A DNA stretch of 64,000 nucleotides from Sipunculus nudus (GCA_026874595.1 CM049308.1:14215501-14279500), one strand, 5' to 3'. Positions 48,965 to 60,845 are shown, counted from the first letter of the stretch. Notes: generated by a model from the sequence alone, not told the origin. Numbers and translations are program-made.

Positions 48965-51871
48965 ATGGAGACGTTAGAGTCACTTGTTAGATGCGGGCAG
49001 GCCTTGGGGCTTAAGGACCAGGCTTTACAAGATTATGTTGAGGCTAGACGGCGTGCGGATGAAGAACGTGAGGAAAGAGCCAGGCAACGTGAAATAGAGC
49101 GCGAGCGAGAGGCTAGAGCCCACGAATTAGAGGTTCTAAGGTTAAAGTCTGACTCTGGGGTTAAAGAAGAGAGAAGTAGGGATGTATTCCCGAAAATCCA
49201 GCTTCCTCCTTTTGATGAGGCTCACGATCAGCTAGATGCGTTTCTTGAGCGATTTGAACGATTAGCTGTATGTCAAGGCTATGATAGGGAGAATTGGGCG
49301 TTACACCTGAGTCCGTTACTGCGGGGTAAGGCGCTAGGGACTTACACACAGTTATCGGTTAGTGAGGCCATGGATTACGATAAGTTAAAGATAGCCTTGT
49401 TAAAGCGATACCAAATGACCGAAGAGGGTTATCGACACAAGTTTCGGACTTGTAGGCCTGAGCGAGGCGAAACGCCGAGTCAGTTTGCGGTGAGACTGAG
49501 TGGATACCTAGACCATTGGATAGGGATGGCAGGGGTCGGAGGTGACTACGACGGGGTAGTTAACCTGTTGATGTGTGAGCAGTTCGTAAACTGCTGTAGT
49601 AGGGATCATTCTATGTTTTTGAAAGAGAGACGGTGTCGTGACTTTGATAGTATGGTAGACTTAGCCGAGAGTTATACGGAGGCTCACGGTGTACACAGCC
49701 TTACAGCAGGTCCTCGTTATGGCAATAATGTGCCGCGTCCAGCGCAACCGGTATCTCAGCCTAGAGAGAAGCGAGAGGTTGAGCGCAGTCCGGACGGTCA
49801 GACATTTAAGCCATCAGGAGGCATCAGATGTTATTTATGTAATGAACTGGGACATAAGGCGCGGGAATGTAAGACTAGTGCCCGGTCGAGGCCTAGGTCT
49901 TCCCCTCAAGTAGGGCGTGCTGCTGGCGATCAGCAGAGGTATAGGACTAATTTTAGCCCACCGTATAACCCAAAACAGAAACCGGAGACTATGTCAATGG
50001 CAGTAGTCGAGGCGGAAACAGAGACAGTCGGTGCGGTGAAACCGGAAGTAGAGAGTCCGAGTCAGTCGTTAGGATTTGCTGCCCAGACAGAAGGCAGAAT
50101 CTCGTTACCTGTGTGTGAAGGGCTGGTGAATGGTAAGTCAGCGAGGGTGCTGCGGGATTCGGGATGTTCCTCAGCAGGAATACGTGAGTCGTACGTGGAG
50201 CCGAATCAGTTCACCGGACACCAGGTCGAGTGTAGGTTGTTCGACGGGTCTGTAAGACAATTTCCTACGGCTAGGATTAATGTGGACTGTGCGTACTTTG
50301 TCGGTACTATCGAGGCAATGGTGGTCGGGGATGCTGTATGTGATTTAGCGCTAGGTAACGTAGCGGGAGCGCGTGATCCGTATGATCCGGACCCGACGTG
50401 GAAGTCTGAGCGGTCCTCAGGCATAGTGTGTGACGGTGTAGAGTCACAAAAGGAGGTGTCGTACGCGGTGGAGACACGGAGCGCTGCACGAGAGAAACAG
50501 ATACCGACGCGTAGCTTGAATGTTGCAAGCCCAGTTGCCGATGTGAGTCCGGCCGAATTTTTGAAGGCGCAGGAGGAGGATGGGTCTTTAGCGCCGTATT
50601 GGAGGCTAGCTAGAGAGGCTAGAAATGATAGTCCGTTTAGAATTGAGGACGGATATTTAGTTCGGGTTGTGAGTGACAAACGGGGAGATCAAGATGGATC
50701 TCGAGTGGTGGTACCTCAGACGTTACGGTACGACGTAATGAGGATGGGCCACGAAGCGGTTATGGCGGGCCATCAGGGCATAGACAAAACGCACGACCGC
50801 GTGAGAACTCAGTTTTTCTGGAAAGGGATGTATAATGACATTGCTGAGTTTTGCAAGTCCTGTCCCATTTGCCAGAAAACCATACCGAAAGGCAAGGTGC
50901 CCGGAGCTACGTTAGGCCAGATGCCATTAATTGATGAGCCCTGGCGTAGAATTTCGATGGATCTGGTTGGGCCGATCCATCCAGCGTCTGAGAGAGGTCA
51001 CAGGTATATTCTGACCGTTATGGATTATGCCACTAGATATCCTCAGGCTGTTGCTTTAAAGAACATAGATACAGTCTCTGTGGCTGATGCGCTAGTTGAT
51101 ATTTATGCGCGGTTAGGAGTGCCGTCAGAGGTGCTTACTGACATGGGAACACAATTTACATCAGACCTCATGCGAGAAGTTAGCCGTGTTTTGTCTGTAA
51201 GACAGCTCACCACTACTCCTTACCATCCTATGTGCAACGGAATGGTGGAGAGATTCAATGGAACGTTAAAGTTAATGTTGAAACGGATGTGCGAGGAAAG
51301 ACCGCGAGATTGGGATCGGTACCTCAGCGCCGTGCTTTTTGCGTACCGAGAAGCGCCACATGAGAGCACAGGGTTCTCACCCTTTGAGTTGCTCTATGGT
51401 AGGATCGTTAGAGGACCGATGCGGATTCTAAGGGATCTGTGGACCAAGCGAGATACTAGCGTCGAGACTAAAACCACGTACCAATACGTCCTGGACCTAC
51501 AAGACAAACTAAGCGACACATGCGCGTTAGCTAGAGAGGCGTTGAACAAATCAGCGAACAGACACAGACTGTTATATGATAGAGGTAAATGCATGCGCAG
51601 GTTTGAGGCCGGAGACGAAGTTTTGTTGTTACTCCCGACGGAGCGGAACAAATTAATGGTACAGTGGAAAGGCCCCTATACTATTGTAAACAGGGTTGGG
51701 GACTTAGACTATCGGATTAAGATTGGCGATAAGGTTAAAACCTTCCACGTGAATATGCTGAAACGATACCATGCTAGAAACGAGCCCCAGCATATTCTGG
51801 CAGCGGTAGCCAAGGGCGCACCTGATTCTATACATGATCCTGACTGTGTAGACGGGGAAACAGAGCACTGA
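48965..51871 (+). CDS. Gag-protease-integrase polyprotein, copy 2 (968 aa)
   Basis: Same length and domain layout as copy 1 (zinc knuckle 289-302, DSG 398-400, integrase D666/D726/E762, GPY/F 901-936). Seven residues differ from copy 1: Q29R, L215H, S500Y, M586T, E694Q, Q820R and T876M. None hits a catalytic residue. I saw only two silent changes, so replacements outnumber silent ones. The leader upstream differs by 8 bp in a CCGT repeat (near 48803), two extra units here. Intact frame, but RT is lost as in copy 1. Confidence 0.93.
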   Translation: METLESLVRCGQALGLKDQALQDYVEARRRADEEREERARQREIEREREARAHELEVLRLKSDSGVKEERSRDVFPKIQLPPFDEAHDQLDAFLERFERLAVCQGYDRENWALHLSPLLRGKALGTYTQLSVSEAMDYDKLKIALLKRYQMTEEGYRHKFRTCRPERGETPSQFAVRLSGYLDHWIGMAGVGGDYDGVVNLLMCEQFVNCCSRDHSMFLKERRCRDFDSMVDLAESYTEAHGVHSLTAGPRYGNNVPRPAQPVSQPREKREVERSPDGQTFKPSGGIRCYLCNELGHKARECKTSARSRPRSSPQVGRAAGDQQRYRTNFSPPYNPKQKPETMSMAVVEAETETVGAVKPEVESPSQSLGFAAQTEGRISLPVCEGLVNGKSARVLRDSGCSSAGIRESYVEPNQFTGHQVECRLFDGSVRQFPTARINVDCAYFVGTIEAMVVGDAVCDLALGNVAGARDPYDPDPTWKSERSSGIVCDGVESQKEVSYAVETRSAAREKQIPTRSLNVASPVADVSPAEFLKAQEEDGSLAPYWRLAREARNDSPFRIEDGYLVRVVSDKRGDQDGSRVVVPQTLRYDVMRMGHEAVMAGHQGIDKTHDRVRTQFFWKGMYNDIAEFCKSCPICQKTIPKGKVPGATLGQMPLIDEPWRRISMDLVGPIHPASERGHRYILTVMDYATRYPQAVALKNIDTVSVADALVDIYARLGVPSEVLTDMGTQFTSDLMREVSRVLSVRQLTTTPYHPMCNGMVERFNGTLKLMLKRMCEERPRDWDRYLSAVLFAYREAPHESTGFSPFELLYGRIVRGPMRILRDLWTKRDTSVETKTTYQYVLDLQDKLSDTCALAREALNKSANRHRLLYDRGKCMRRFEAGDEVLLLLPTERNKLMVQWKGPYTIVNRVGDLDYRIKIGDKVKTFHVNMLKRYHARNEPQHILAAVAKGAPDSIHDPDCVDGETEH

Positions 51872-51872
51872 T

Positions 51873-52115
51873 AGACCTAAGACAAAGAAGGCTTTGCGAG
51901 CATTCCTAGGTCTTACAGGGTACTATCGAAAATTCGTGCCAAACTATGCGGAAATAGCGGTGCCCTTGACTGATCTAACGCGTAAAGGTCAACCTAACAA
52001 ACTAGACTGGAAACCCGTACACGAGAACGCGTACTGTTCTCTAAAGGCTAAACTGTCAGACCCTCCCATACTGAAGCTACCTGATTTCAGTAAACAATTT
52101 TTATTTGAAATGTGA
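51873..52115 (+). pseudogene. Reverse transcriptase remnant, copy 2
   Basis: Identical by eye to the remnant in copy 1, including the same 5' junction right after TGATAG and the same in-frame TGA. The shared junction means the RT deletion predates the duplication. Confidence 0.85.
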
Positions 52116-52470
52116 TGCATCTGATGTGGGTATTGGCTGTATTCTGATGCAAAGACACAAGGGGATCATGCACCCAGTAGCTTATGCCAGTCGTAAACTA
52201 TTGCCCAGGGAGAGAAATTACTCCACCATCGAGAAAGAGTCATTAGCAATTGTCTGGTCTGTACAGAAATTTGAGATGTACCTGGCTTGTAGACCGTTCA
52301 CCATTCAGACCGACCACAAACCATTAAAGTGTATTAGCAAATCAAAATGTGCTAATAAGAGAGTAATGAGATGGGCACTGGTTCTACAAGAGTTTAGATT
52401 TGATATTGAAGCAGTGTCAGGTAAACTAAACCATGGACCTGATTTTCTTAGCAGACTGCCTGAGTGTTAG
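52105..52470 (+). pseudogene. RNase H domain, copy 2 (out of frame)
   Basis: Identical by eye to copy 1, with the same frame change relative to the RT remnant. Landmarks CDASDVGIG, EKESLAIVW and TDHKPL retained. Confidence 0.85.
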
Positions 52471-52676
52471 GATGTAATGAGCTATAATGTTTAGCCAGTT
52501 AAGTCTAAACATGTACAAGATTTTTGCCCTGTGTCATAGACCGTGGGCATGTACTAATGACAACTTGTTACATGACCCTTATGTATTGCTATGTATTGCT
52601 ACATGTAAATATGTTTAGCTGGACCCTGTAAGATAGAACGATACGATGTATCGAGAAAATACTGTGTATTTTCCTT

Positions 52677-52688
52677 AAAAGGAGGGGG
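52677..52688 (+). other. Polypurine tract, copy 2
   Basis: AAAAGGAGGGGG, then TGA and LTR 3. Confidence 0.85.
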
Positions 52689-52691
52689 TGA

Positions 52692-53826
52692 TGTCACCAG
52701 AAATCGGTGACAATATGTACGGTGTTTTGTATCATAGTTTAACGAAGTCTGTTCTCTATTGATATTGACGTGAAACGTCACCATAAAGCGTTGACAGGTC
52801 TTGATTGTATATTTATATATTGTGTATTCTTGTATGGATCCCATCGGCTATCAGCTGATTTATCCGTGTCACGCATCGTGTGTATTCTTACATTTTGGTA
52901 TGTGGGTCGCCAAGGTGACGCTAACAGTCAAACTAGGTCACATATATCCTTATATGGGACACTTGAGAAATGAGCCAATCAGAGAACCGGATCGCCGTAT
53001 TGTGACGACGATTGTGACGTCAGAGTTCAGGGAGAGACGCTGGAAGCTGCCTTCAGTTGGGTCTTGAAGCTTGAGGTGGCAGCACGCACGCACGAACATT
53101 GAAACGCCAGGAACGGCATAGAAGCAAGCTTCTACATGAAGCAAGGACCCAGCTCATAAGAACTCAGCCGTGCTGCCGAAAGAGCTTCGTATTGGCGATA
53201 TATAGAGAGCGCGCTCGTCACTGCCGGCCTAGTTCAGCTTGACCTAAATACATAACCGCCGTAAGCCGAGAAACCATTGGTACACGAGCAAGGTCAAGGA
53301 CTCTAAGCTCAACGTAAACAAAGGGCGCTATTGCATGCATGTGAACGTGAACCTACCCGGGTCGCTGACAAGCAAGATCAGTTGAAGATCGCTAAACTCA
53401 GAAAGACTAGATCTATATGGTACTAACCATACGCTAGATTCTACACAAAACAGTAACCAGAGATCTCTGAAGGAACTGGACTTTATTGGTTATTATACAA
53501 ACCACGGACTCAGTAAATATCCTGTATTTTTAATGTGAAGAACTGTCGTATTGACACATCAACGCACACACTCACACTTGTGTCTTTGTAAGTATTGTCT
53601 TGAATTATATTTGTGAATTTAACCTGATGTCTCATAGTTTCTATTGATCTGGGTGTATGATTGTCTGGTATTTTTATACACGTCCTTAAAAGAACCTGGA
53701 AATGTCACCTGTAATGACCGGGATCTAATTTCTTGATTAATGAAATCAAGTGGCGAGCGTTAACCCATCCTATTGTTTTATAGGATATATCCGTTGTAAA
53801 GTTTTCACGTTAAGTTAGGGGTGACA
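52692..53826 (+). repeat. LTR 3 (1135 bp)
   Basis: One base shorter than LTRs 1 and 2 (GTATGGATCCC against GTATGGAATCCC near 52835), otherwise nearly identical; ends GGGGTGACA. Followed by the right ACTAG duplicate. Confidence 0.93.
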
Positions 53827-53831
53827 ACTAG
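53827..53831 (+). repeat. Target-site duplication, right (ACTAG)
   Basis: Matches 41531-41535; the host repeat continues with CTTGATGTAAACAATATG as in the related copy near 37092. Confidence 0.9.
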
Positions 53832-54477
53832 CTTGATGTAAACAATATGTTACATGGTGCTTGAAAACTTGATTAAAATCTACAGTTTTTGATCAACTGG
53901 TTTCAAATTTTTGGTGTTAACAGTTGAAATGCTAACAAAAACATGCTGTGAAAATTAAATCCACAGTACTTACAGTAAAAAAAACCTGCCATGGTCAAAG
54001 TTGGGCAAAATTTAAGGTACCAATTTTTTATTTTTATTAATATTTTAAAAAATTTTAAAGATTTTCATCTAATTTTGGGTATACAATTTAATTTTGATTA
54101 ATCAAAGTTATATTACTTAAAAAAAAAGGTCCATAGCTTTAACATTTTTTGTGTTAAGTGATCAAATTTCTTTCCTGATTTTTTACAAAATGCATCATGT
54201 TTGGGCCCATAACTTTTTAAAATTAAATAATACAGACATAATTTCTGGCATGTATATAGGAACTATACAGAGTAATATTTATGGTAAATATGAGGAAAAA
54301 CAGATATGTGGTTTTGATATTAGGCAGTCCTGAAGTGTGAAAATAGGTTTTAAATAAAAAAAATTGAGGTTTTTCCTTAATTTCTCAAAGGAACGAAGTT
54401 GCAAAGACCCAGTTTTCGGCTTGGTAGGAGATCTTTGGGACATCTAACATTATGCCGAATTTTGGATTCCTAGGTCT
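53832..54477 (+). mobile_element. Hairpin-end element copy E, 3' part (terminus lost)
   Basis: Continues copy E after the LTR element. Sequence follows copies C and D up to GGATTCCTAGGTCT and then departs before the GGAC stretch and terminal hairpin, so this copy lacks its 3' end. Confidence 0.75.
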
Positions 54478-55230
54478 GGACTAATACCTTTATTTCACAT
54501 TCAAGGGAATAATACATTTAAGTTTATATATTATTTAAGCATATCCACTTTTTCCATTAAAATAGTTTTTATCTGATTAATTTTTTTTATTTACAAGTTT
54601 TATAAATTTGTATTAAAAAAAACACTGAAAATATAAGTTAAAATATTAGAATTCTTAGTTGCAATCATTATACATCCAGAGTGTAGCTTGTATTGGGTCA
54701 TATTATGCATACACATATATTTTTATTATTTTTAAATCACAAATTTTTAAACTGAATTTAAAAGAAAATAATGCCACAACATGGCATCTGCAAGATTATT
54801 CCTTGAATCACTATTGAAAAATTTTGCACATTGGAGTTTTCAGTACATGCTTAATCTTATTCACCAAAATAAAATAAGATTCTGTAAATTTGGTAAAATA
54901 AAAACATCTTTTACAATTAAGTATACACACTGTTGCTTGAATGAGGGACAAACAATATCATTATGCTAATTACAATCTAAGCTTTAATTTATTCCTGGAA
55001 TTAATAGTCAATTTCACACCTTGTGAAGTTTTTACTCTTCTCAAGGAAGGAATTACTTATCTGATGAACATCCACACTTTCATAGCAATACACCACTTTG
55101 TGGACACAATTAAATGTGCACTTTAATCATTGTAACCCTGGTGGTAAATACAAAATCTAAAATGTAGCATAGCCAAGAATAAAATGAAATACAGAAAATT
55201 ATAACATTCATCTAGTTAATGCATCATCTA
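54478..55230. other. AT-rich DNA, no gene recognised
   Basis: Very AT-rich with short meaningless open frames. It may belong to the next element, as a related AT-rich stretch occurs before the G-run at 61913. G15 tract at 55231-55245 marks its end. Confidence 0.35.
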
Positions 55231-56777
55231 GGGGGGGGGGGGGGGAGGGTGTGCAGGGCAGAGAAGAAGCCTGCTAGTAGTGGCCCAGCTGAGCCAAGAC
55301 AAGCTGCCTGGGGTGGGTTACATAATGCAAGTGAAGGCTTTACTACTAGGTGGGCTAGATGTAAACAACACTTGACATGGTGTATGAAAACTTGAATAAA
55401 AGCTACTCTTTTCTATCAATTCCTTTGAAATTTCAGATTTTAAAAGATTAAATCCCTATGTATATATGCTGTGAAAATTAAATCAACAGTGCTTACAGAA
55501 AAAAAACATGCCATTGCCAAAGTTGGACAAAATTTAGGGTATTGATTTTTTATTTAAGCTAATAACTTGAAAAATTTGCAAAATTCAGATCTAATTTTGG
55601 GTAAACAATCGAATCTTGATTAAATAAAGTTATATTCCTGACAAAAAGTCTCCAGCTTCAGCAATTCTCATCTAAGGTGAGTAAATATATTTCTTGATTT
55701 TTAAAAAAGTGCATTATGTTTGGGCCCATAACTTATAAAAAATACACAATACTGACATCATTTCTGGCATGTGCATAGCGAATGTATAGAAAAATATGCA
55801 TATTATATATGATCAAAGTCAGATCAGTGGTTTTGATATGAGGCAGTCTTAAAGTGTAACAATGGGTTTTTAATGGAAAAATGAAGTTTTTCATTGATAT
55901 CTCGAAGGAATTAAGTCCTAGTGACCAAATTCTTGGCATGGTAGGGGATTTTGGAGAAATCCAACTGTATGCCTAATTTAAGGAACTTAGAGCTGAAGCT
56001 CTGGAGCTGAGCTCTAGCAAACTGCATAACACTAGCAATATGTGACATGGTGCTTGAAAACTTGAATAAAATCTACAGTTTTTGATCAACTGGTTTCAAA
56101 TTTTTGGTGTGAACAGTTGAAATGCTAACAAAAACATGCTGTGAAAATTAAATCCACAGCGGTTACAGCAAAAAAAACCTGCCATGGTCAAAGTTGGGCA
56201 AAATTTAAGGTACCAATTTTTTATTTTTGCTAATATTTTAAAAAATTTAAAAGATTTTGATCTTATTTTGGGTATACAATTTAATTTTGATTAATAAAAG
56301 TAATATTACTGGAAAAAAAGTGCTTAGCTTTAAAAAGTTTTGTGTTAAGTGATAAAATTTCTTTCCTGATTATTTACAAAATGCATTATGTTTGGGCCCA
56401 TAACTTTTTTAAATTATATAATACAGACCTAATTTCTGGCATGTACATAGAACTATATAGAGGAATACTTATGGTAAATATGAGGAAAAACAGATGAGTG
56501 ATTTTGATATTAGGCAGTCCTGAAGTGTGAAAATAGATTTTTAATAAAAAATTGAGGTTTTTCCTTAATTTCTCAAAGGAATGAAGTCGCAAAGACCCAG
56601 TTTTCGGCTTGGAAGGAGATCTTGGGGACATCTAACATTATGCTGAATTTTGGATTCCTAGGTCTTACGGTTTCAAAACGTGCCACATCTACGGACGGAC
56701 GGACGGACAGACGGACGGACAACGGACAATGGACCACGACTATAGCTCAGATGACTTATAGTCAGCTGAGCTAAAAA
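55231..56777 (+). mobile_element. Hairpin-end element copy H (3' part)
   Basis: G15 tract, two half-repeats (GCCATTGCCAAAGTTGG near 55510; GCCATGGTCAAAGTTGGGCA near 56182), (GGAC)n and terminal hairpin 56743-56773. The next element begins directly after its A-run. Confidence 0.7.
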
Positions 56778-58578
56778 AAAGTGACCCATGGGTCATGACG
56801 CTCAGCCAACTGACATTGACAATATGTCCTTGCACAGACAATAATTAAAGTAATGTAGGTGGCATCATTGTTTATGCATATTAAGTTCATCAATACCCAT
56901 GAGCAAAACATATCTAATGACAAACAAACCGGCCTTTCATGAGGAATCTGGCAATTTGTGTGTATTTTGCATTATTTCTAGGGTGCTCAAACATACCCCA
57001 AAACTCTAAGAATATAGTTCACTGTCACCCAATTTCAGGTCTCTTGGGAGAACTTCTGAGGAACTCTCAGGATGTCAAGTTAGAAGATTCTAGGCCTAAA
57101 GGTTATAATTTGTGCCCTACTTAGGTATCAAATTTTCAATTATTCTGAGGGGACTTTATATTTATAAGCCCCATAGCTCAGAAAATATGGGTAACAGAGA
57201 CCTAAATACACATTCCAAGGGGTTTTCATAGACCTCCCTGGATTTTAGGTTAGAAGATTCCAGGTCCAATGTTTATGATTTGTGCCCTGCTTTGGTAACA
57301 AATTTTTAATTATGATGGGGGGTGCTTATAAGATAAATAGCTCAGAGAATATGGGTAACAGAGACCTAATTTCAGGTTTCCATGGAGACTTTTCATGTAC
57401 ATCTCTGGATGTAAAGTGAGAGGATTCTATGTCTAGTTGTTACGATTTGAGCCCTGTTCACTGATAACGGCATCTTTTGACGTATCAAAAATAGATAAAA
57501 AAATAGTAAAAAATTGAAAAAAAATACAGGTGGCACAACCCATCTGCAGGAACTGATGAAAAACTCCATGATGAATGTCCATTCAAATAATCATGGTGAT
57601 CAATACATTAGTTGTTCAGATCCTTGAGCTTTTGTATCAAATTTTTCATTACTCTGAAGGGTTCTTTGGAGCCCCATAGCTTGAAGAATATGGGTACCAG
57701 AGACCCAATTCCAGGTTTCCAAGAAGACTTTTTATGGACCTCTCTGGATATAAAGTGAAAAGATTCCAGTTCCACTGGTTACGATTAGTGCCCCATTCCA
57801 AATGACGGCATTTTTGGAGGTCTCAAAAATAGAGAAAAAAAATCATAAAAAATTGAAAAAATACAGGTGGCGCCACCAGTCTGCAGAAATTGATGTAACA
57901 TCCCATGATCAATATCCATGCAAAGAATCATGGTGATCAATGCATTAGGTGTTCTGATATTTGAGCTTTTGTATCAAATTTTTTATTATTCTGGAGGGGG
58001 TTGGAGGGTACTTCGGAGGCCCATAGCTTGAAAAATTTGGGTAACAGAGACCTAATTCTAGGTTTCTCAAGGAGACTTTTCATGGACCTAACTTGATGTA
58101 AAGTTAGAAGATTCCAGGTCCAGTGTTTACCATTTGTGCCCTATTAACAGATGACGGCATCTTTTAAGGTCTCAAAATAGAGAACAAAAATTGTAAAAAA
58201 ATCGAAAAAGTACAGGTGGCGCCACCAGTCTGCAAAATCTGATGAAACACTCCATGATCAATATCAATGCAAAGAATCATGGTGATCAATGCATCAGTTC
58301 TTCTGATACTTGAGCTTTTGTATCAAATTTTTCTATTTTTCTGAGGGGTACTTCGAAGCCCCATAGCTGGAAGGATATGGGTAACAGAGACTTAATTCTA
58401 GGTTTCCAAAGAGATTTTTCATGGACCTCTCAGGATTTAAAGTAAGAAGATTCTAGGTCCAGAGGTTACAATTTGTGCCCTGTTAACGTACAGATGGCCG
58501 GACGGCCAGACGACCAGACGGACGACGGACAAAGAGTGATTGCTAAAGCTCAGATGACTAACAGTCAGCTGAGCTAAC
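56778..58578 (+). mobile_element. Hairpin-end element copy I with 340-bp monomers
   Basis: Starts AAGTGACCCATGGGTCATGA and GCTCAGCC. Contains diverged pieces (56930-57470), then monomers opening CAGGTGGC near 57528, 57865 and 58214, and ends GACGGACAAAGAGTGATTG with hairpin 58545-58575. Same layout as copy A with fewer, more diverged monomers. Confidence 0.75.
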
Positions 58579-59718
58579 AAGAGCAACAGTAACAAAACAA
58601 ATCTTTGGCAAAGGAGGTACTGTTTGTAATGTACTGTTCAAAACTTTCTGTTTGAGGTCAGTGAAGCCATTTCATGTTCACTTTCATGTGCTTAAATTAA
58701 GTTAAACAGATCATGTGCCATGATGCTTCTGGTAATCACAGGCCAACAATGTTTCCAGAAAAATGAGCAATTTTTATTATTGTAGAGTGTTATTTTTCTG
58801 AAAAGCTCGGGGGACAGGGTTTTTGTTAGGATAAGTGATGATTCAGATGAACGATTTCCCAGGATTCATCATGACTGCCAAGTATCGGGCATTTTCAGCA
58901 ACTGATAAGACACAAATTAATAAAGCTAGATCAAAATAAATATTGGAAACAACATTTTCGTTACATTTTCCAATTTAACCAATGTATTAAACAAAGTACA
59001 ATAAAATTATTGTATGTGGGCCTAGAAAGTTCATCTGCATAATTATTCCCCCTTTATTTCTGTAAATCTGCTTGGAATTAGACTATCTTTAATTAAAAAA
59101 AAATTCCAGATTTTTCTTCATTGTTCGGATTTCTGATGAATGATCAAATTTATGGTTTTCAGTTTTAAATTTAAGAAAAACATATTTTCAGATTAACAGT
59201 AATTGGATAAAGGATACTGTATTGTACAGCGTGTAGCCCAACCTTCCACCAGAGACTGTTTCTACTCAAAATGATTCTCTTCCAGTTAGGAATTGTGGGG
59301 AATGCCGGGACTACTTGTCCCAACTTTCAAATTTAAAATAAAAATTTGTTACATCTCAAGGAAGCACCTTCTATTTATATTTCACATGTGCAAAATATTA
59401 CTTATCCCACTGAGTCATTATCATAAAAACATTCATGTTTATGTAATTTGCCTGGAAAAAATTCTTATCCAAATTAATTGAACAGACTATATTACCCACT
59501 TCAATACATTTATATCTATGTCCCTGGTGTATTTAAAACCACCTTTGCATTGTCGGCATGAAATTTCTATACCTACAATCCCAAACTGGCGGAGTCGTAT
59601 TCTTGTTAATCAGTCTGTGCAGTGTATATGTGGCCCTGACATGATGAAATCTAAATTAACATTATCCATCAACAATTCACCAGAACTCTAAATGTTTAAG
59701 TTCAAAAAGTATCCCACA
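58579..59718. other. Non-repetitive-looking DNA, no exon recognised
   Basis: AT-rich; both strands read for kinase C2 exons and other conserved peptides without success. Confidence 0.35.
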
Positions 59719-60845
59719 AACTAGGGACCCATGGGTCTCAAAGCTCAGCTGAGTTTGTCTATAAGGATATTTTTAAAGAAATTTTTCAGACTGACAGTCC
59801 TGTGACCTTAACCAATGACCTTGTGACAAAAATCTGAGAACTTATTATACTTGAACTTGCAAATATATTGTAACAACCTTTTTTTTAAAAAAAAAGTGTG
59901 TCCAGTGACCTTGACCAGATAACGTCAAAATCTACAGATTTACTCACTTTGGGCAAGTAAGCCATGTGTGAAAGATGGAAAGTTTGGGATGAAAAGATTG
60001 ATTTACAGTGCATCCACAATTTTTTCAAAGAATTTAAAGATGTGGCTCCTGTGACTGTCACCTTTGATCTCTAGACCCTGAAAATCAAAATGATTCTTAC
60101 TGAGTTGTAAGTCATTAATAAATCAAGTTTGAAGCCAATCTGTCTATCCAAAGCAGAATTATCATCCATAAACTAGTTTGTGAATGGGTGGGCCCCATGA
60201 CCTTGACCTTAAACCCTATGACCCAAAAATCAAATAGAATCTTCCCCTATTTGCAGGTAAGCAATATCTTCAGGATGGAAGGTTTGTGATGAAAAGTTTG
60301 GCTTGAAATGCATACACATTCATTTTAAAGAAATGGATCCTGTACCTGACCTTTGACAGTTGGACCCTAAAATCGACAGGGTTTTTTCTTTAATGGTGAA
60401 CCATATATAAGTTAAGTTTGAAACCAATATGTCAAACTAAACTGGTTTTATCATCTGGAAACTATTTTGTGAACAGATGACCCCTGTGACCTTTACCTTT
60501 GACCTTGTGACCCCAAATTCATTTATGCTCTCCTCATACTGGCATGTCAGGTAAATGTGCAAGATTGGAACTTTGGGATGAAAAGCTTGGCTTGAAATGC
60601 AGCCATAATCTTTTTAAATAAGCGAGTCCTGAGATCTTGACCTTTGACCTCATGACCCAAAAATCATACAGGTTCTTGCTTTAATGGTAGGTAATATTTG
60701 GCTCAAGTTTGAAATCCATGTGTTAATCCAACCTGAAGTTATCATCTGAACACAATTTGTGTAAATGGACAGATGGACACAAACAGATGAACAGACAGAC
60801 AGACAGGCAGGGTGAATATTATAGGGCATCCACTTGTGATCAATA
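59719..60845 (+). mobile_element. Repeat element with GACCTTTGACC-type tandem units
   Basis: Starts AACTAGGGACCCATGGGTCT and GCTCAGCTGAG (family-like 5' end). About four units of 250-300 bp follow, with TGACCTTTGACCTTGTGACC-like words, GGATGAAAAGxTTGGCTTGAAATGCA and ATCATCTG. Ends with GACAGACAGACAGGCAG and TTATAGGGCATCCACTTGTG. Lacks the usual hairpin. Confidence 0.6.

Larger units (their letters stand above)
41536..53826 (+). mobile_element. Gmr1-like Ty3/gypsy LTR retrotransposon, tandem LTR-int-LTR-int-LTR
   Basis: Three 1.1-kb LTRs and two 4.4-kb internal regions in direct tandem, flanked once by ACTAG (41531-41535 and 53827-53831). A relative of the host repeat at 37081-37110 shows the empty site. 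Internal order is gag, protease, integrase, RT remnant, RNase H, then a polypurine tract. This integrase-before-RT order with gypsy-type domains is known from the Gmr1 group (Goodwin and Poulter). The capsid also resembles the SCAN domain, which has been traced to Gmr1-like gag. No envelope gene. Both copies lack the RT catalytic core. LTRs differ by only two or three changes, so the structure is young. A tandem with one target duplication suggests LTR-LTR unequal exchange after a single insertion. Confidence 0.85.

Noticed and set aside
41536-53826. Two independent insertions side by side
   Set aside because: The middle LTR is shared and there is no target duplication at its borders; only the outer ACTAG pair exists.
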